64,000 nucleotides of DNA from contig CAZQTW010000025.1 of NCBI GenBank assembly GCA_964596165.1, positions 1 through 64,000 on the forward strand, written 5' to 3'. The position numbers were made by a program, and so were the translations under genes. Shown here one piece after another: positions 7,917 through 17,110 of the stretch. Origin of the DNA: CAYUQT01 sp964596165. GTDB lineage: Bacteria; Planctomycetota; Phycisphaerae; UBA1845; JAFGLZ01. A model generated the notes under the pieces. That model saw only the letters and a list, made by a program, of their open reading frames with translations. It did no database searches and was not told the DNA's origin. Every line of letters begins with the position of its first letter. Position 1 is the stretch's first letter.

Positions 7917-8786
7917 TCAGTGGCCCAGGCGACCGGTTGCGCCCATGATCATGACGACGATTCCCACGACGAAGACGTAATAGGCGAAGTAGATCAATTT
8001 GGCGCGGCGGACGGCGACGAGGAGGACTCGCAAGGCCGCATAGCCGACGACGGCCGACACGATGGAGCCGACGGCGATCGGGCCGACGAGGCCCGCCAGG
8101 CTGCCTTGGGCCATTTCGAAGGCGTCCTTAAGTTTGACGACGGTGGCGCCGCAGATCGCGGGGAACGCGATGAGGAAGCTGAACTCCGCGGCCCATCGCC
8201 GTTTCAGGCCGGACATAAGGGCGATACTGATCGTGAGGGCGCTGCGCGACACGCCGGGGGCGATGGCCGCGCCTTGACCGATTCCGACCAGGAAGGCGGC
8301 GAGGGGGCCGAACGCTCGCAGGGGTCTTCGCGGATGGCCGAGGAGGTGAGAAACGACCAGGAATGCGCCGGTGATCAGGAAGCCGACACCGATCATGACG
8401 GGGGTACCGTAGAGGGCTTCGAGCTGGTGCTTGAATTTCAGGCCGATGATGCCGGTGGGGATGCAGGCCAGCATGGCCAGCAGAAGGATTCGGCACGAGG
8501 CGTTTCGAACCAGCCACGGTCTGCGATCGGCCTTGCGGGGACCGGCGGGGGGGCGGAGTTCGAGGATGAGTCGCCGGAAGAATCGCCAGAAGACGGTCCA
8601 GAAGACGATGACGATGGATACGAGGGTACCGCAGTGGGCCACGACGTCGAAGAGGATCATGGGCACGGATTCGGCGTCGAGGCCCATCCAGTGCTGCGCG
8701 ACGGCCAGGTGTCCGTCGCTGCTGATGGGCAGGAATTCGGCCACGCCTTGGATGATGCCGAGGATGATCGCTTGCCAGTAGGTCAT
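7917..8786 (-). CDS. uppP: Undecaprenyl-diphosphatase (UppP/BacA)
   Basis: Integral membrane phosphatase that recycles undecaprenyl diphosphate to the monophosphate carrier used for peptidoglycan and other surface polymers. 289 aa with about eight hydrophobic segments. Both family signatures are present: QGVAEFLPISSDGHL at about residues 13-27, with the conserved Glu and Ser/His, and the PGVSRSALTIS loop at 177-187. The ATG at 8786 overlaps the stop of the upstream pgpA by four bases (ATGA), so the two are very likely translationally coupled. It converges on the capsid cassette. Confidence 0.95.
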   Translation of the reverse strand: MTYWQAIILGIIQGVAEFLPISSDGHLAVAQHWMGLDAESVPMILFDVVAHCGTLVSIVIVFWTVFWRFFRRLILELRPPAGPRKADRRPWLVRNASCRILLLAMLACIPTGIIGLKFKHQLEALYGTPVMIGVGFLITGAFLVVSHLLGHPRRPLRAFGPLAAFLVGIGQGAAIAPGVSRSALTISIALMSGLKRRWAAEFSFLIAFPAICGATVVKLKDAFEMAQGSLAGLVGPIAVGSIVSAVVGYAALRVLLVAVRRAKLIYFAYYVFVVGIVVMIMGATGRLGH

Positions 8787-9283
8787 GTCAGGCACCTCGT
8801 GACCAGCGCGGGCCACAACCAGCGAAAGAAGGCTTGCCCGATCAGATTCGCGTAGACGCCGGAGGCCAGGTCGTCGAGCAGGATGCCCCAGCCGTGGGGG
8901 AGGGCTTCGAGCCGGCGGGCAGGGGTCGGCTTGATGACGTCGAGCGCGCGGAAGAGGAGGAACTGGACCGCCATGGCCACGAGGGCTGTTCGGACGTCGG
9001 CGAGCGGCAGGGCGATCATGGCGACCCATTGGCCGGCGACCTCGTCGAGGACGAACGGCTTGGGGTCCTTCTTTCCGAAGTGGTCGACGGCCCAGGGGCC
9101 GCAGGCGACGGAGCCGATGCAGGCGGCGAGGGTCAGCAGGGCGACGGATCCGTTCCAGCAGATCGGGTGGGGACTGATCGCGTAAACGGCGGCGAAGACG
9201 ATCAGCGCGGCGGCCGAGCCCCAGGTGCCGGGTGCGATCGGCAGGTAACCGCTGCCGAAGAATGTGACGATCAGGCGCCTCAC
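8783..9283 (-). CDS. pgpA: Phosphatidylglycerophosphatase A
   Basis: Membrane enzyme that dephosphorylates phosphatidylglycerol phosphate to phosphatidylglycerol. 166 aa, with the family motifs GSGYLPIAPGTWGS at residues 9-22, VLDEVAGQW (the Asp-Glu core) and DVIKPTPARRLEALPHGWG, followed by DDLASG and a terminal hydrophobic segment. The GTG at 9283 is chosen because AGGAGGT lies 10 bases upstream; the reading frame is open back to 9394 but that extension is Arg/His-rich and unlike the family. It overlaps uppP by four bases. pgsA, which makes its substrate, lies 301 bases upstream on the same strand. Confidence 0.92.
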   Translation of the reverse strand: MRRLIVTFFGSGYLPIAPGTWGSAAALIVFAAVYAISPHPICWNGSVALLTLAACIGSVACGPWAVDHFGKKDPKPFVLDEVAGQWVAMIALPLADVRTALVAMAVQFLLFRALDVIKPTPARRLEALPHGWGILLDDLASGVYANLIGQAFFRWLWPALVTRCLT

Positions 9284-9584
9284 GTGATCGGGGACCTCCT
9301 TGGATGCGATTTCGCAACGGGCGGCGGCATGGCGCTCGTGAGTCGAGCAGACCCGCGCCGTTCCGACTTTGGCGGACGGCCTTGGGTATGCCACCCCTGT
9401 GGAACGAACACGGCCGGCGAGGCGCCGGCCGCTACAAGTTGCGAGGCGTCCGCTCGCTTGCGGTCGCGGCTCTGATTGCGGGGTGACAGGTTCACACGTT
9501 CATCTGGAAGATGGCACCCGGCGCATTCATCGGGTCGGCATCGGCTTTTCGCAGGGATCGTGGAGAGCGGATGAGACACGCGTG
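9284..9584. other. Intergenic region upstream of pgpA
   Basis: About 300 bases without a gene. It contains one copy of the dispersed repeat at 9448-9483. Whether pgsA transcription continues through to pgpA cannot be told. Confidence 0.5.
9448..9483. repeat. Dispersed GC-rich repeat, copy 2
   Basis: Copy of the CGGTCGCGGCTCTGATTG repeat, preceded by GTCCGCTCGCTTG exactly as copy 1 has GTCCGCTCGCCTG, so the two share at least 30 aligned bases. Confidence 0.7.
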
Positions 9585-10244
9585 CTAATCCCCCGGGGCC
9601 GAGTGCGGCTGCGGTTCGTCGGCGGGCGCCGTGGTCTGGGACAGGAAGTTTCTGGCCGCGTGGACGTAGCTGATGATCGACAGGGCGGTGATGATCACGG
9701 CCGCCCAGACCCACAACGGCTGGAGCCACGTATGTGCGTTGAAGCCCATCCAGCCGTCGATGCCGGCGAGCGTGCCCAGCACGACGCCGACGGCGATTGC
9801 CTGGGTGAGCATTTTGATCTTTCCGTAGACGCTGGCGGCAAAACTTGCCCCTTGGCCTTCGCTGAACCCTCGGAGGCTGCTGACGAGCAACTCGCGACCG
9901 ACGATGACCACGACCATCCACGGGCGGATGTCGGTTGCGTATCTACCGGTGGTCGGGTCGTAGAAACTTGCGCCGGCGAGCAGGGCGAATGCCCCACAGA
10001 TCAGGATTTTGTCGGCGAAGGGGTCGGTGATTCGGCCGAAGCTGGTGACCTGTTTCTGTTTGCGGGCGAGGTAGCCGTCGATGACGTCGGTGAATGCGGC
10101 GACCAGGTAGAGCCAGAAGCAGACGTGGGCAACGATCAGGTCGCGGCCTTTGGGGGAGTGGTCGAGCCCGGCAAGCAGGATCAGGAAGATGACCGTGAGG
10201 ATGAGCCGGCCGATGGTGATTTGGTTGGGAAGGTTGATCCGCAT
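9585..10244 (-). CDS. pgsA: CDP-diacylglycerol--glycerol-3-phosphate 3-phosphatidyltransferase
   Basis: Committed step of phosphatidylglycerol synthesis: joins CDP-diacylglycerol with glycerol 3-phosphate at the membrane. 219 aa, with an N-terminal NLPNQITIGR segment typical of PgsA and the full CDP-alcohol phosphatidyltransferase signature D53-x2-D56-G57-x2-A60-R61-x8-G70-x3-D74-x3-D78. Four or more hydrophobic segments follow. The C-terminus has a short Pro/Thr-rich tail. It lies 21 bases after rimO, a common pairing, so both are probably cotranscribed, and pgpA downstream continues the pathway. Confidence 0.95.
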   Translation of the reverse strand: MRINLPNQITIGRLILTVIFLILLAGLDHSPKGRDLIVAHVCFWLYLVAAFTDVIDGYLARKQKQVTSFGRITDPFADKILICGAFALLAGASFYDPTTGRYATDIRPWMVVVIVGRELLVSSLRGFSEGQGASFAASVYGKIKMLTQAIAVGVVLGTLAGIDGWMGFNAHTWLQPLWVWAAVIITALSIISYVHAARNFLSQTTAPADEPQPHSAPGD

Positions 10245-10265
10245 AGCGTCTCTTGGCGAAAGCCG

Positions 10266-11618
10266 TCAGCCCTGTTTCCTGAGGATACCTTCATCGGACC
10301 GGGCAATCAAATCGTAACCGTCTCGGCCGGTACATTGGGCGTCGAGGAAGGTGGCCGGTATGCGCGGCGGGTCGACGACGTAGACGACGCTGTCGACCTC
10401 GGGCGCCTGTCCGGCGTGGCGTGCGATCAGCCGGCCGTCGGGCGCGCGGTTCTCGACGAGCAGGCGCAGGCGCTTGCGCCGCATTGCATCGGCCTTGGCG
10501 AAGGCGATTGTCTGTTGGACTCGCATGACGGCGTCACGTCGCCGGTCTTTGACGTGTTCGGGCAGGTGGCCGGTCAGCCGGGCGGCGGGTGTTTCCGGTT
10601 CGTTCGAGTAGGCGAAGACGCCCAGAGCGTCGAAGCGGAATTCGCGGACGAAGTCCAGCAGCTCCTGGAACTCGGCGTCGGTCTCGCCGGGGAAGCCCAC
10701 CATCATCGTGGTGCGGATGGCGATGCGGGGCACGCGGCGGCGGAGCGTGTTCAGGAGCGTTTCGACGGCGGCGCGCTTGACCCTGCGTCCCATGCGGCGG
10801 AGCACGCGATCGTTGATATGCTGCAGGGGCAGATCGACGTACTTGACGACACGTTCGCACTCGGCGAGGGCGTCGATCACCGCATCGCTGAAGAGGCGGG
10901 GGTAGGCGTACATGAGTCGGATCCAGGCGACGCCGTCGAGAGAGTCCAGTTCGCGAAGCAGGCCGGCGAGCCCCGGCTTGTGGCCGATGTCGAGTCCGTA
11001 GGCGGTGGTGTCCTGGGCGATGACGTTCAGCTCGACGACGCCGTCGGCGAGGAGTTCGCGGGCCTCGTCCAGGACGACCTTGAGGGGTTTGGATCGCATC
11101 GGACCGCGTATTTGAGGGATCGTGCAGAAGGTGCACCGTTGATCGCAGCCCTCGCTGATCCGCAGATAGGCGTACGGGCGGGGCGTGAGGCGGAGCCTGG
11201 CCGTATCGGCGGGCATGACATGGCATACCTTGCCCTTGACGGGTCGCGGACGGGCTTGAGGTCCCGCCAGCACGACGTCGGCGATTTGCTCGCGCCGGTT
11301 GACGCCCAGGAGGGCGTCGATGCCGGGGATCGAGCGGCGGAGGCGAGCCCCGTCGCGTTGGACGAGGCAGCCGACGACGACGACGCGTCGGCATCGTCCG
11401 GTCCGTTTGTATTCGACGGCCTGGGTGATTGCCTCGACGGCCTCGTCGCGCGCCGCGCGGAGGAAGCCGCAGGTATTGACCACGATGACGTCGGCGTCGG
11501 CGAGGTCGGCGGTGACGGCGCAGCCGGCCTCGGCGAGGCGGCCCAACATCACCTCGCTGTCGACGAGGTTCTTGGCGCAGCCGAGCGAAATGAAGCCGAC
11601 GGTTCTCGGACGACTCAC
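10266..11618 (-). CDS. rimO: Ribosomal protein uS12 (S12) methylthiotransferase RimO
   Basis: Radical-SAM enzyme that adds a methylthio group to the conserved aspartate of ribosomal protein S12. 450 aa, close to the usual 440. Domains in order: N-terminal UPF0004 domain with the three cluster cysteines in LGCAKN, NTCGF and VGCLVQ; radical SAM domain with C158-x3-C162-x2-C165 (GCDQRCTFC); C-terminal TRAM domain ending in a charged stretch. The absence of MiaB-type sequence around the first Cys and the GxxSLGCAKNLVDSE-like start point to RimO rather than MiaB. The GTG at 11618 begins the homology; the frame is open upstream to 12077 but that part is antisense to the cupin gene. No strong ribosome-binding site is seen. 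Confidence 0.93.
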   Translation of the reverse strand: MSRPRTVGFISLGCAKNLVDSEVMLGRLAEAGCAVTADLADADVIVVNTCGFLRAARDEAVEAITQAVEYKRTGRCRRVVVVGCLVQRDGARLRRSIPGIDALLGVNRREQIADVVLAGPQARPRPVKGKVCHVMPADTARLRLTPRPYAYLRISEGCDQRCTFCTIPQIRGPMRSKPLKVVLDEARELLADGVVELNVIAQDTTAYGLDIGHKPGLAGLLRELDSLDGVAWIRLMYAYPRLFSDAVIDALAECERVVKYVDLPLQHINDRVLRRMGRRVKRAAVETLLNTLRRRVPRIAIRTTMMVGFPGETDAEFQELLDFVREFRFDALGVFAYSNEPETPAARLTGHLPEHVKDRRRDAVMRVQQTIAFAKADAMRRKRLRLLVENRAPDGRLIARHAGQAPEVDSVVYVVDPPRIPATFLDAQCTGRDGYDLIARSDEGILRKQG

Positions 11619-11807
11619 GACGACACCCCACGATTCGCGCGCCCGGCGGCGGCCGGCGGGCGCCCGATCGCCGGAGACTCTACGCGGCATCGGGACGTTG
11701 GGCAATCGGTTCGGGGCGAGACCCGTTGCGAATGGGGCCGGTGCGGCGGATGATAGTGCGACGATGCCCTGCGTTCGGGGCGCCTCACCGCGTACGGGAG
11801 ACGGGCG

Positions 11808-12155
11808 ATGGCCGACAGAGCGATCATTCGTCGGTTGGCGGATACCGATCCGGTTTTGTGCCCGTGCGGCCAGGCGTTTCGCATTATGACGAAGGCCGAC
11901 GGCGGTCCGGCGAGTTTCCATATTGTTCGGATTGAAGGGCGGGCGACCAAGCATCGCCACCGCAAGCTCACCGAGATGTACTATTGCATGGAGGGTCATG
12001 GCCAGATCGAGTTGGACGACGAGTTGCACGATTTCAGCCCGGGCACGGTGGTGCTTATCCCGCCCGGGGTGGCGCACGCCGCGCGCGGGAGCGTGACGAT
12101 CGTCAACGTCGTCATGCCGCCTTTCGAAGCGGATGATGAGGAGATTGTTGAATGA
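11808..12155 (+). CDS. Cupin domain protein
   Basis: 115-aa single-domain cupin. The first cupin box shows H49-x-H51 and E56 (KHRHRKLTEMYY) and the second box shows H90 (PPGVAHAA), the usual three His and one Glu metal set, so a metal-binding beta-barrel is expected. Substrate is unknown; such small cupins serve as isomerases, dioxygenases or sugar-binding proteins. It is divergent from rimO and 171 bases ahead of a DegT-family aminotransferase on the same strand. Confidence 0.88.
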   Translation: MADRAIIRRLADTDPVLCPCGQAFRIMTKADGGPASFHIVRIEGRATKHRHRKLTEMYYCMEGHGQIELDDELHDFSPGTVVLIPPGVAHAARGSVTIVNVVMPPFEADDEEIVE

Positions 12156-12219
12156 GGCAATGAGGCATGCGCCGGTCCGCCAGGGGCGGACCGGCAGACG
12201 GGCATGTCGGCCGTCGCAA

Positions 12220-12256
12220 CCGCCGGCTGCCGGTTGGTCGCGGCTCTGATTGGCGG
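12220..12256. repeat. Dispersed GC-rich repeat, copy 3
   Basis: Copy of the GGTCGCGGCTCTGATTGGCGG repeat in the 171-base gap between the cupin and DegT genes. It shows that the family is intergenic. Confidence 0.7.
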
Positions 12257-12326
12257 CGCGATCGGGGATGTAAGTCGGTCTGAGTGAAGCGTGATTTGAC
12301 GGATTGTGAGAAAGTGAGACGGCGGA

Positions 12327-13553
12327 ATGAGCCAGGCGAAATCCTCAATTCCTCGCGTGTCGGCGAAGGCGCGTGAGTATGTGCGGCAGGTCCTCGACTT
12401 TGGTTTTCACAACACGACGGGGCCCGGCATCGCCGGCCGGCTGGAGCGCGAGTTTGCGGCGACGTTCGGCGTGAAGTACGGCATCCTGCACTGCAACGGG
12501 ACGGCGACGATGCACTCGGCGCTGATGGCCGCCGGGGTGGGCGCGGGCGATGAGGTCATCGTGCCGTCGCTGACGATGGCCAGCACGGCCTTCGTGGCGC
12601 TCTACGTCAATGCGATCCCCATCTTTGCCGACATCGATCCGGAGACCTTCACGATCAGTGTCGACGATATTCGCCGCAAGATCACGCCGCGGACGCGGGC
12701 GATCATTCCGGTATCGATTTACGGGTTGTCGCCCGACATGGATCCGATCATGGAGATGGCCCGCAAGCACAACCTGACTGTGATCGAAGACAACGCCCAG
12801 TGTTTCCTGGGCTACTACAAGGATCGGATAGTCGGTTCGATCGGTCAGATGGCCAGTTTCAGTTTCCAGGGTTCGAAGCACATGACGTGCGGCGACGGGG
12901 GCATCGTGATCACCGACGACGAGGAGCTGGCCACTCGCGTTCGGAGGGCGTGTGTGCTCGGGTACTCGGCGATTTCATCGAAGCCGGGGGCGTCGAGCAT
13001 ACCCGAGGAGCTGCGGTGCCACCCGACATTCGCGCGGCACGTCGAGCTGGGTTACAACTTTCGGATGCCGGAGATCGCGGCGGCCGTCGCGCTGGGCGAG
13101 TTGGAGCGGCTGGAGGAGCTGGTGGGGATGCGCCAGGCCGTCGGACGGCTTCTCGACGACGTTGTCCGTCAGTGCCGGTGGCTGGTGCCGCAGCGGACGC
13201 CGGAGGGGTATGTGCATGCATATTGGTCGTATGCGGCCCGGATGACCGACGATGCGCCCGATTGGCTCGCGTTTCGCCGGAAGTTCGTCGAACTCGGCGG
13301 CGACGGGTTCTACGGGTGCTGGCTGCCGGTGCACCAGGAGCCGGTGTTCGCCCGGCTCAGCGAGAGGGTGGCCGAAGATCCGAAGCGGTATCCGCAATGG
13401 GCCGGCGTGCTGCCGGACTATCGACAGGTGACCTGTCCGGTGGTCGAGCGGGTTCAGCCGCGACTGGTGCAACTCAAGACGAACTACTTCGACCTCGAGG
13501 CGGCCCGGCGCCAGGCGGAGATACTGGATAGGGCGATTCGGTCGTTTGGATAG
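12327..13553 (+). CDS. DegT/DnrJ/EryC1/StrS family PLP-dependent aminotransferase
   Basis: 408 aa, normal length for sugar aminotransferases of this family, which act on nucleotide-linked keto-sugars or related cyclitols. Visible: substrate/PLP start GPGIAGRLEREFA, CNGTATMHSALMA (phosphate-binding), VIEDNAQ with D155 against the PLP ring nitrogen, and SFSFQGSKHMTCGDGG with K184 as the Schiff-base lysine. C-terminal part has YNFRMPEI followed by a helix rich in Glu/Leu, typical of the family. A role in making an amino sugar for surface polysaccharide is plausible; no adjacent sugar nucleotide genes help to name the product. Confidence 0.9.
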   Translation: MSQAKSSIPRVSAKAREYVRQVLDFGFHNTTGPGIAGRLEREFAATFGVKYGILHCNGTATMHSALMAAGVGAGDEVIVPSLTMASTAFVALYVNAIPIFADIDPETFTISVDDIRRKITPRTRAIIPVSIYGLSPDMDPIMEMARKHNLTVIEDNAQCFLGYYKDRIVGSIGQMASFSFQGSKHMTCGDGGIVITDDEELATRVRRACVLGYSAISSKPGASSIPEELRCHPTFARHVELGYNFRMPEIAAAVALGELERLEELVGMRQAVGRLLDDVVRQCRWLVPQRTPEGYVHAYWSYAARMTDDAPDWLAFRRKFVELGGDGFYGCWLPVHQEPVFARLSERVAEDPKRYPQWAGVLPDYRQVTCPVVERVQPRLVQLKTNYFDLEAARRQAEILDRAIRSFG

Positions 13554-13656
13554 CCCGGCAACCGAACACAACGGGGACAGACGCCCTTGCTTTGTTCACA
13601 GCCCGACAATCGGACCCGGATAGGAGCCGGTTCCCGTTGTGTCGGAGTTCACAAGG

Positions 13657-13965
13657 CTATCTTCCGGCTTCGGTGAGCAAATCGTCGAGCCGAGCGGCGA
13701 GTTCAGGCGGAAGAAGTGTGAGCATCTCGCGCGATATGAGGCCCACGTCGATCATGTCGCGAAGGTGGACACGATCTTGGTGGCGGTTGTACATCAGCTT
13801 CATCCGGACGAGGCCCGCGAGCGAGACCACCGACTTGTCCGATTCGAGCCGCTCGCTTTCATCGGTGGTTGGGGACGGCAGGGGGTTCTCTGGGCGAACC
13901 TTCCGGCCGGCCCAGACGATGTGCACGGCATGGCGTGGGTTCGGATCGTCGCGTTCGAGGAACAT
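13657..13965 (-). pseudogene. C-terminal fragment of a nucleotidyltransferase-like protein
   Basis: An open frame of 102 codons that begins at an ATG with GGGAGGGG just upstream. It reads like the C-terminal part of a family of accessory nucleotidyltransferases (DUF6036-like): a short beta segment HAVHIVWAGRKVRPE, then SLAGLVRMKLM, then DRVHLRDMIDVGLI and LPPELAARLDDLL. The GS...DxD catalytic half that should precede it is absent from the DNA upstream, where there is only a hairpin and repeat-like sequence. It is therefore either a remnant or a small stand-alone protein; I favour a remnant. Confidence 0.5.
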
Positions 13966-14047
13966 CCCCTCCCTCTCTCTTCGTGAGAAATCGCCGTCTC
14001 GGACATGGCCGGGGGGTGAACCCCGCCCTACACGTTTCTGACAGGCA

Positions 14048-14066
14048 CCGGACCGACACGGTCCGG
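14048..14066. repeat. CCGG-ACA-CCGG hairpin, copy 1
   Basis: Perfect 8-bp stem with an ACA loop, in the context GGCACCGG...CCGGCTCTGTC. A second copy at 28549-28567 has the same flanks but different stem bases that still pair. It lies between lon and the fragment above and could act as a transcription end for lon. Confidence 0.8.
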
Positions 14067-14089
14067 CTCTGTCTTGGCGGATAAAGGCC

Positions 14090-16582
14090 TCAGCATTTGG
14101 GTTTCTTGGCGGCGTGTTTGGCATTGCCGGGCAGGGCGGTGCGGAGGACCTGATCGATGTTCCGGGCGTAGACGAATTTCATTTGTTTGCGGACGTCTTT
14201 GGGTACGTCTTCGAGGTGCGGGCGATTTCGTTCGGGCAGGATGACGGTCTTGATGCCCGCGCGATGCGCCGCCAGGACCTTTTCCTTTACGCCGCCGACG
14301 GGCAGTACGAGCCCTCGCAGCGTGATCTCGCCCGTCATCGCGACGTCCGCCCGCACCGGCTGGTTTCGGCACAGACTGACGAGGGCGGTCAACATGGCCA
14401 CGCCGGCGGAAGGTCCGTCTTTGGGCACCGCGCCCGCGGGCACGTGGATATGGATGTCGATCTGGTTGACGTCATGGCACGGGAGGCACCACTGGCGGCC
14501 ACGACTGCGGACCAGGCTGAAGGCGGCCTGGGCCGATTCCTTCATGACGTCGCCGATCTGGCCGGTGAGCACCAAGTTGCCCTTGCCGGGCATCCGGGTG
14601 GCCTCGATGAAGATGACCTCGCCGCCGACGGGCGTGAAGGCCAGGCCGGTGACGACGCCGGGGATGCTGGTTCGTTGTGCGGTTTCGGATTCGAAGGGGG
14701 CGGCGCCCAGCAGGTCATGAAGCTTGTCTTCGGTGATGACGGCTTTTTGACGGCGGCCCCGCGTGATTCGGACCGCGACCGCACGACAGATCGATCCGAT
14801 CTGCCGTTCGAGGTTTCGCACGCCGGCCTCGCGTGTGTAGCGTTGCGCGACGGCGGCGAGCACCTTGTCGCCGACGGCCAGGTCCTTCGCGTCGAGGCCG
14901 TTTTCCTTGAGCTGTCGCGGCAGGAGGTATTTTCGGGCGATGAAGACCTTCTCCCGGAGCGTGTAACCGGACAGTTCGATGATTTCCATTCGGTCGCGAA
15001 GGGCCGGCGCGATGGGGTCGGTGATGTTGGCGGTCGTGATGAACATGACCCGTGAGAGGTCAAAGGGCACGTCGAGGTAGTGATCGGTGAACGAGTCGTT
15101 TTGGGCCGGGTCGAGGACCTCGAGGAGCGCGGCCGACGGATCGCCGCGGAAGTCGGCGCCGACCTTGTCCACCTCGTCGAGCATGAAGACGGGGTTGTTG
15201 CTGCCTGCCTTGCGGATTTCCTGCATGATGCGTCCGGGCAGCGCGCCGATGTAGGTGCGCCGGTGGCCGCGGATGTCGGCCTCATCGCGGATGCCGCCGA
15301 GGCTCATGCGGATGAACTTGCGTCCGAGCGCCCGCGCGATGCTCTGTCCCAGCGAGGTCTTGCCCACGCCGGGCGGTCCGACGAAGCACAGGATGGGTCC
15401 GCGTCCGGCCGGATTGAGTTTGCGAACGGCGAGGTATTCCAAGATTCGCTTCTTGACTTTTTCGAGGTCGTAGTGGTCGGCGTCGAGGATTCTCGCCGCG
15501 CGGTTGATGTCGAGGTTGTCCGTCGTGCCGACCGACCACGGCATTTCGCAAAGCCACTCGATATAGTCGCGAGACACCGAGTACTCGGGCGAGGCCTGGG
15601 GGATTCGCTCCATGCGGCCCAGTTCGCGCAGGGCCTCTTTTTCGACGTTTTCGGGCATTTTGGCCGCGGTGATCTTTTCTCGAAGCTCGGTGAATTCGCC
15701 GGTGCGGTGGTCGATTTCGCCCAGTTCTTTCTGAATAGCCTTGAGATGCTCCTTCAGGTAGTACTCGCGCTGGGATTTGTCGATCTCGTCCTTGACCTGC
15801 TTTTGTATCTTCTGAGAGAGTTCGAGGACTTCGAGCTGGCTTGTCAGGGCGGCGCTGATCTTCCGGAGCCTGGAGAACACATCGAAGGTTTCCAGCAACT
15901 CCTGTTTGTGCACCAGGTTGATCGCCAGGTTCTGACCCAGGAAGTCGGCGAGGGCGCCGGGACGGTCGAGGCTGTCGAGGACCTTGGTCGCCTCGTCGGG
16001 GATGCCCGGACTGAGTTCGATGACGCGGCCGGCCATCTGGCGGACGGTGTGCACGAGCGCATCCAGTTCGAGCGACGGCTGCACGTCGTCGTAGCGCGTG
16101 TTGACCTTGGCGATCAGGAACGGGTCCGACTGCACGAGCGACTCGATGCCGACACGGACCAGGCCGTGAACGATGATGCTGATGTTTCCGTTCGGCAACG
16201 GCGTCATCCGCAGGACCATGGCGGCGGTTCCGATGCGGTAGATGTCGGCGAGGCCGGGATCCTCGGTCTGAGGATGTCGCTGGGCGACGATGCCCAGGAT
16301 ACGGTGCTCGGCCATGGCCGCATCGATGACCTTGCGGCTCTTATCCCGTCCGACTTCCAGGGGAAGGATTGCTCCCGGAAAGGCCACGGCGTCGCGAAGG
16401 GTGAGGAGCGGCAGGTGGTCCGGGATGCGGGCGCGTTCCGTTTCCTCGCCCGCGGGTCGGCCGTTCCGCGAGACGGCCACCTCCGGCGGGCTTTCGTCCG
16501 CGCCGGACTGGGAGGGATTGCTTTCGGGATGGGGTTCTGGGTCGGGCCGATCGGCCTGAGGGTTACCGGGCTCGTCGGGCAT
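14090..16582 (-). CDS. lon: ATP-dependent protease Lon
   Basis: Cytosolic AAA+ serine protease that degrades misfolded and regulatory proteins. 830 aa, slightly longer than E. coli Lon because of a Pro/Glu/Ser-rich N-terminal extension of about 45 residues. Domains in order: LON substrate-binding domain (from about LPLLTLRDAVAFPG), coiled-coil linker with KSQREYYLKEHLKAIQKE-like sequence, AAA+ module with Walker A GPPGVGKT (Lys 408) and FMLDEVDK as Walker B, then the S16 protease domain with catalytic Ser 725 in KDGPSAG and the catalytic Lys near 768 in GGVKEKV. It is 17 bases downstream of hsp20 on the same strand, so both stress genes are likely cotranscribed. Confidence 0.97.
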   Translation of the reverse strand: MPDEPGNPQADRPDPEPHPESNPSQSGADESPPEVAVSRNGRPAGEETERARIPDHLPLLTLRDAVAFPGAILPLEVGRDKSRKVIDAAMAEHRILGIVAQRHPQTEDPGLADIYRIGTAAMVLRMTPLPNGNISIIVHGLVRVGIESLVQSDPFLIAKVNTRYDDVQPSLELDALVHTVRQMAGRVIELSPGIPDEATKVLDSLDRPGALADFLGQNLAINLVHKQELLETFDVFSRLRKISAALTSQLEVLELSQKIQKQVKDEIDKSQREYYLKEHLKAIQKELGEIDHRTGEFTELREKITAAKMPENVEKEALRELGRMERIPQASPEYSVSRDYIEWLCEMPWSVGTTDNLDINRAARILDADHYDLEKVKKRILEYLAVRKLNPAGRGPILCFVGPPGVGKTSLGQSIARALGRKFIRMSLGGIRDEADIRGHRRTYIGALPGRIMQEIRKAGSNNPVFMLDEVDKVGADFRGDPSAALLEVLDPAQNDSFTDHYLDVPFDLSRVMFITTANITDPIAPALRDRMEIIELSGYTLREKVFIARKYLLPRQLKENGLDAKDLAVGDKVLAAVAQRYTREAGVRNLERQIGSICRAVAVRITRGRRQKAVITEDKLHDLLGAAPFESETAQRTSIPGVVTGLAFTPVGGEVIFIEATRMPGKGNLVLTGQIGDVMKESAQAAFSLVRSRGRQWCLPCHDVNQIDIHIHVPAGAVPKDGPSAGVAMLTALVSLCRNQPVRADVAMTGEITLRGLVLPVGGVKEKVLAAHRAGIKTVILPERNRPHLEDVPKDVRKQMKFVYARNIDQVLRTALPGNAKHAAKKPKC

Positions 16583-16599
16583 TGCTCTAATCCGTGTGT

Positions 16600-17016
16600 C
16601 TACTCACCTTGTTTGGGCAGGCGAATCCAGAGATAGCCGTTCTGATACTGGGCCTGGGCGGAGTCCAAGTCGAGGCCATTGGGCAGCTCGATCGTGCGCT
16701 CGAACGGTCCGTGATGGATCTCGAGGAGGTGGAGCCGACAGGGCTTCTGATCGGCGGGCACGTCCGGGTCCGGACGCGCGCCTCGAATGGTCAGTCGCCC
16801 GGCCTTGACCTGGACGTCGATCTCCTCGCGGCGCATGCCGGCCAGTTCCACGCACACCATTAGCGCCGTTGAACTCTCGTAGACGTTGATCGGCGGCTCC
16901 CAGGCTTTCGAGGGGTGAAACCTCACATAGCTGGCGCGGAAGATATCGTCGATCATCTGGCCCATGCCTTTGGCCAGTCGTTCAAAGGAATCCTGGGTGC
17001 CTAGCTGGATCTTCAT
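16600..17016 (-). CDS. Small heat shock protein (Hsp20/alpha-crystallin family)
   Basis: Holdase chaperone, 138 aa from the ATG at 17016. The alpha-crystallin domain runs from about residue 40 (PPINVYES) through VELAGMRREEIDVQV and GRLTIRG to the end, with an ERTIELPNGLD strand near 110 and a final YLWIRLPK. The frame is open further upstream (ATG at 17106), but that codon overlaps a TATAAT hexamer, so if that promoter is used the shorter start must be right. It precedes lon by 17 bases, forming a small stress operon. Confidence 0.88.
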   Translation of the reverse strand: MKIQLGTQDSFERLAKGMGQMIDDIFRASYVRFHPSKAWEPPINVYESSTALMVCVELAGMRREEIDVQVKAGRLTIRGARPDPDVPADQKPCRLHLLEIHHGPFERTIELPNGLDLDSAQAQYQNGYLWIRLPKQGE

Positions 17017-17104
17017 GACGGGCCCGATCGTCGCCGCGGCCACGATTTCCGAAAACGACGTTGGACGGAACCGTGTTTCGGGGTTCGCCTTTCTCTGAGG
17101 AATC

Positions 17105-17110
17105 ATTATA
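17105..17110 (-). promoter_or_regulatory. Possible -10 element (TATAAT) for hsp20-lon
   Basis: Perfect TATAAT on the minus strand 88 bases ahead of the preferred hsp20 start, leaving a leader of about 80 bases. No convincing -35 hexamer sits at 16-18 bases, and no CIRCE-type repeat is seen, so regulation stays open. Confidence 0.3.

Noticed and set aside
7890..8855. 321-codon plus-strand frame rich in Asp/Glu opposite uppP
   Set aside because: Antisense of a membrane protein gives Asp/Glu-rich translation; no homology.
9369..11753. 794-codon plus-strand frame opposite pgsA and rimO
   Set aside because: Acidic low-complexity shadow; pgsA and rimO motifs are unambiguous on the minus strand.
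15080..16636. 518-codon plus-strand frame opposite lon
   Set aside because: Shadow of the lon AAA+ and substrate domains.
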